NCBI GenBank assembly: GCA_021851985.1
Contig: JAJZOS010000060.1
Location: 1-5,552 of the forward strand
Direction: 5' to 3'
Source of the DNA: Microcaldota archaeon
GTDB lineage: Archaea; Micrarchaeota; Micrarchaeia; Micrarchaeales; CABMGC01
DNA: 5,552 nt
Of the stretch, positions 5,409 to 5,552 are shown one piece after another. Under the pieces are notes generated by a model. The model was given only the letters and a program-made list of their open reading frames with translations. It made no database searches and was not told the DNA's origin. How positions within the stretch are numbered: position 1 is the first letter of the stretch; every line of letters starts with the position of its first letter. A program made the translations under genes and the position numbers.

Positions 5409-5552
5409 CAGCAAGATAGCTATTAAGCCCTAACAAAGTTTATATTCTACTAAAAGAGCGCGGATTCTTGTCAATAAAGACAGCCCATGGCTAATATTAT
5501 ACTGCAAAACATAAAATTATATAAATGCTCTTATAAAAATAATCAATGTGGA
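5409..5552. other. AT-rich intergenic end region
   Basis: No complete gene is seen. TTTATAT (5439-5445) is a possible TATA box with no clear start at the right distance. A short frame from the ATG at 5487 stays open to the right edge (22 codons, MANIILQNIKLY...), has no Shine-Dalgarno, and is not supported as a gene. No hairpin-plus-T-run terminator follows the surface protein gene. Confidence 0.5.
5517..5526 (+). promoter_or_regulatory. TATA box for a possible leaderless gene entering at the right edge
   Basis: TTATATAAAT is centred 24 nt before an ATG at 5545 and preceded by an A-rich CATAAAA. The spacing matches that of the promoter at 3884. Only 8 nt of the putative gene are inside the window, so nothing can be said about its product. 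Confidence 0.35.

Noticed and set aside
5458..5467. GCGCGGATTC shared with 3613-3622 in the relic, as a possible second element end
   Set aside because: Ten bases only, without the flanking hairpin; chance similarity is adequate.
5487..5552. Partial gene starting at the ATG at 5487
   Set aside because: Only 22 AT-rich codons, no Shine-Dalgarno, and a strong TATA-like element lies within it, suggesting non-coding sequence.
1..5552. CRISPR array, tRNA or rRNA genes
   Set aside because: No spaced direct-repeat series, cloverleaf or conserved rRNA segment was seen on either strand.

Overview
The window looks archaeal, most likely from a small-genome DPANN-type archaeon (Micrarchaeota/ARMAN-like). 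This is an inference. It rests on archaeal TATA elements about 26 nt ahead of start codons (leaderless initiation), tightly overlapping genes, heavy ATA (Ile) codon use, and a sequon-rich surface protein with Thr-rich linkers and a C-terminal membrane anchor. No rRNA, tRNA or CRISPR array is visible, and no species can be named.

Region 1 (1-3563) is an accessory defence/toxin-antitoxin island of five same-strand genes. First comes an AbiEi-type antitoxin/regulator (cut by the left edge) overlapping an AbiEii nucleotidyltransferase toxin by ATGA, in the usual antitoxin-toxin order. A 120-nt gap follows, with TATA-like elements and a 34-bp near-perfect palindrome. Then comes a second pair in the reverse order: a shorter AbiEii-like nucleotidyltransferase (GTG start) overlapping an AbiEi-like winged-helix protein by 1 nt. 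Forty nt later is a third, divergent nucleotidyltransferase with no antitoxin beside it. Both pairs fit the type IV (AbiE/MenAT) arrangement: the NTase would act on tRNA or other nucleotide targets, and the winged-helix partner would neutralise it and autoregulate. The palindrome is the obvious candidate operator for the second unit.

Region 2 (3564-3913) has no convincing gene. It holds GC-richer sequence with overlapping hairpins that, on the minus strand, resembles the 3' end of an IS200/IS605 tnpB gene with its right-end/omega-RNA hairpin, so it is read as a decayed mobile-element relic. This is followed by a clean archaeal promoter placed for a leaderless ATG at 3914.

Region 3 (3914-5408) looks like a chimera. 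The promoter and about 30 protein-like codons without a signal peptide run into the middle of a large cell-surface glycoprotein gene in a different frame. That gene keeps two Ig-like repeats, a PGF-pre-PGF-like domain, Thr-rich linkers and a membrane anchor, but has lost its start and signal peptide. Either a rearrangement or deletion broke the gene, or the junction is an assembly error.

Region 4 (5409-5552) is AT-rich and intergenic, with TATA-like elements. One is spaced for a possible leaderless gene starting at the very end of the window.
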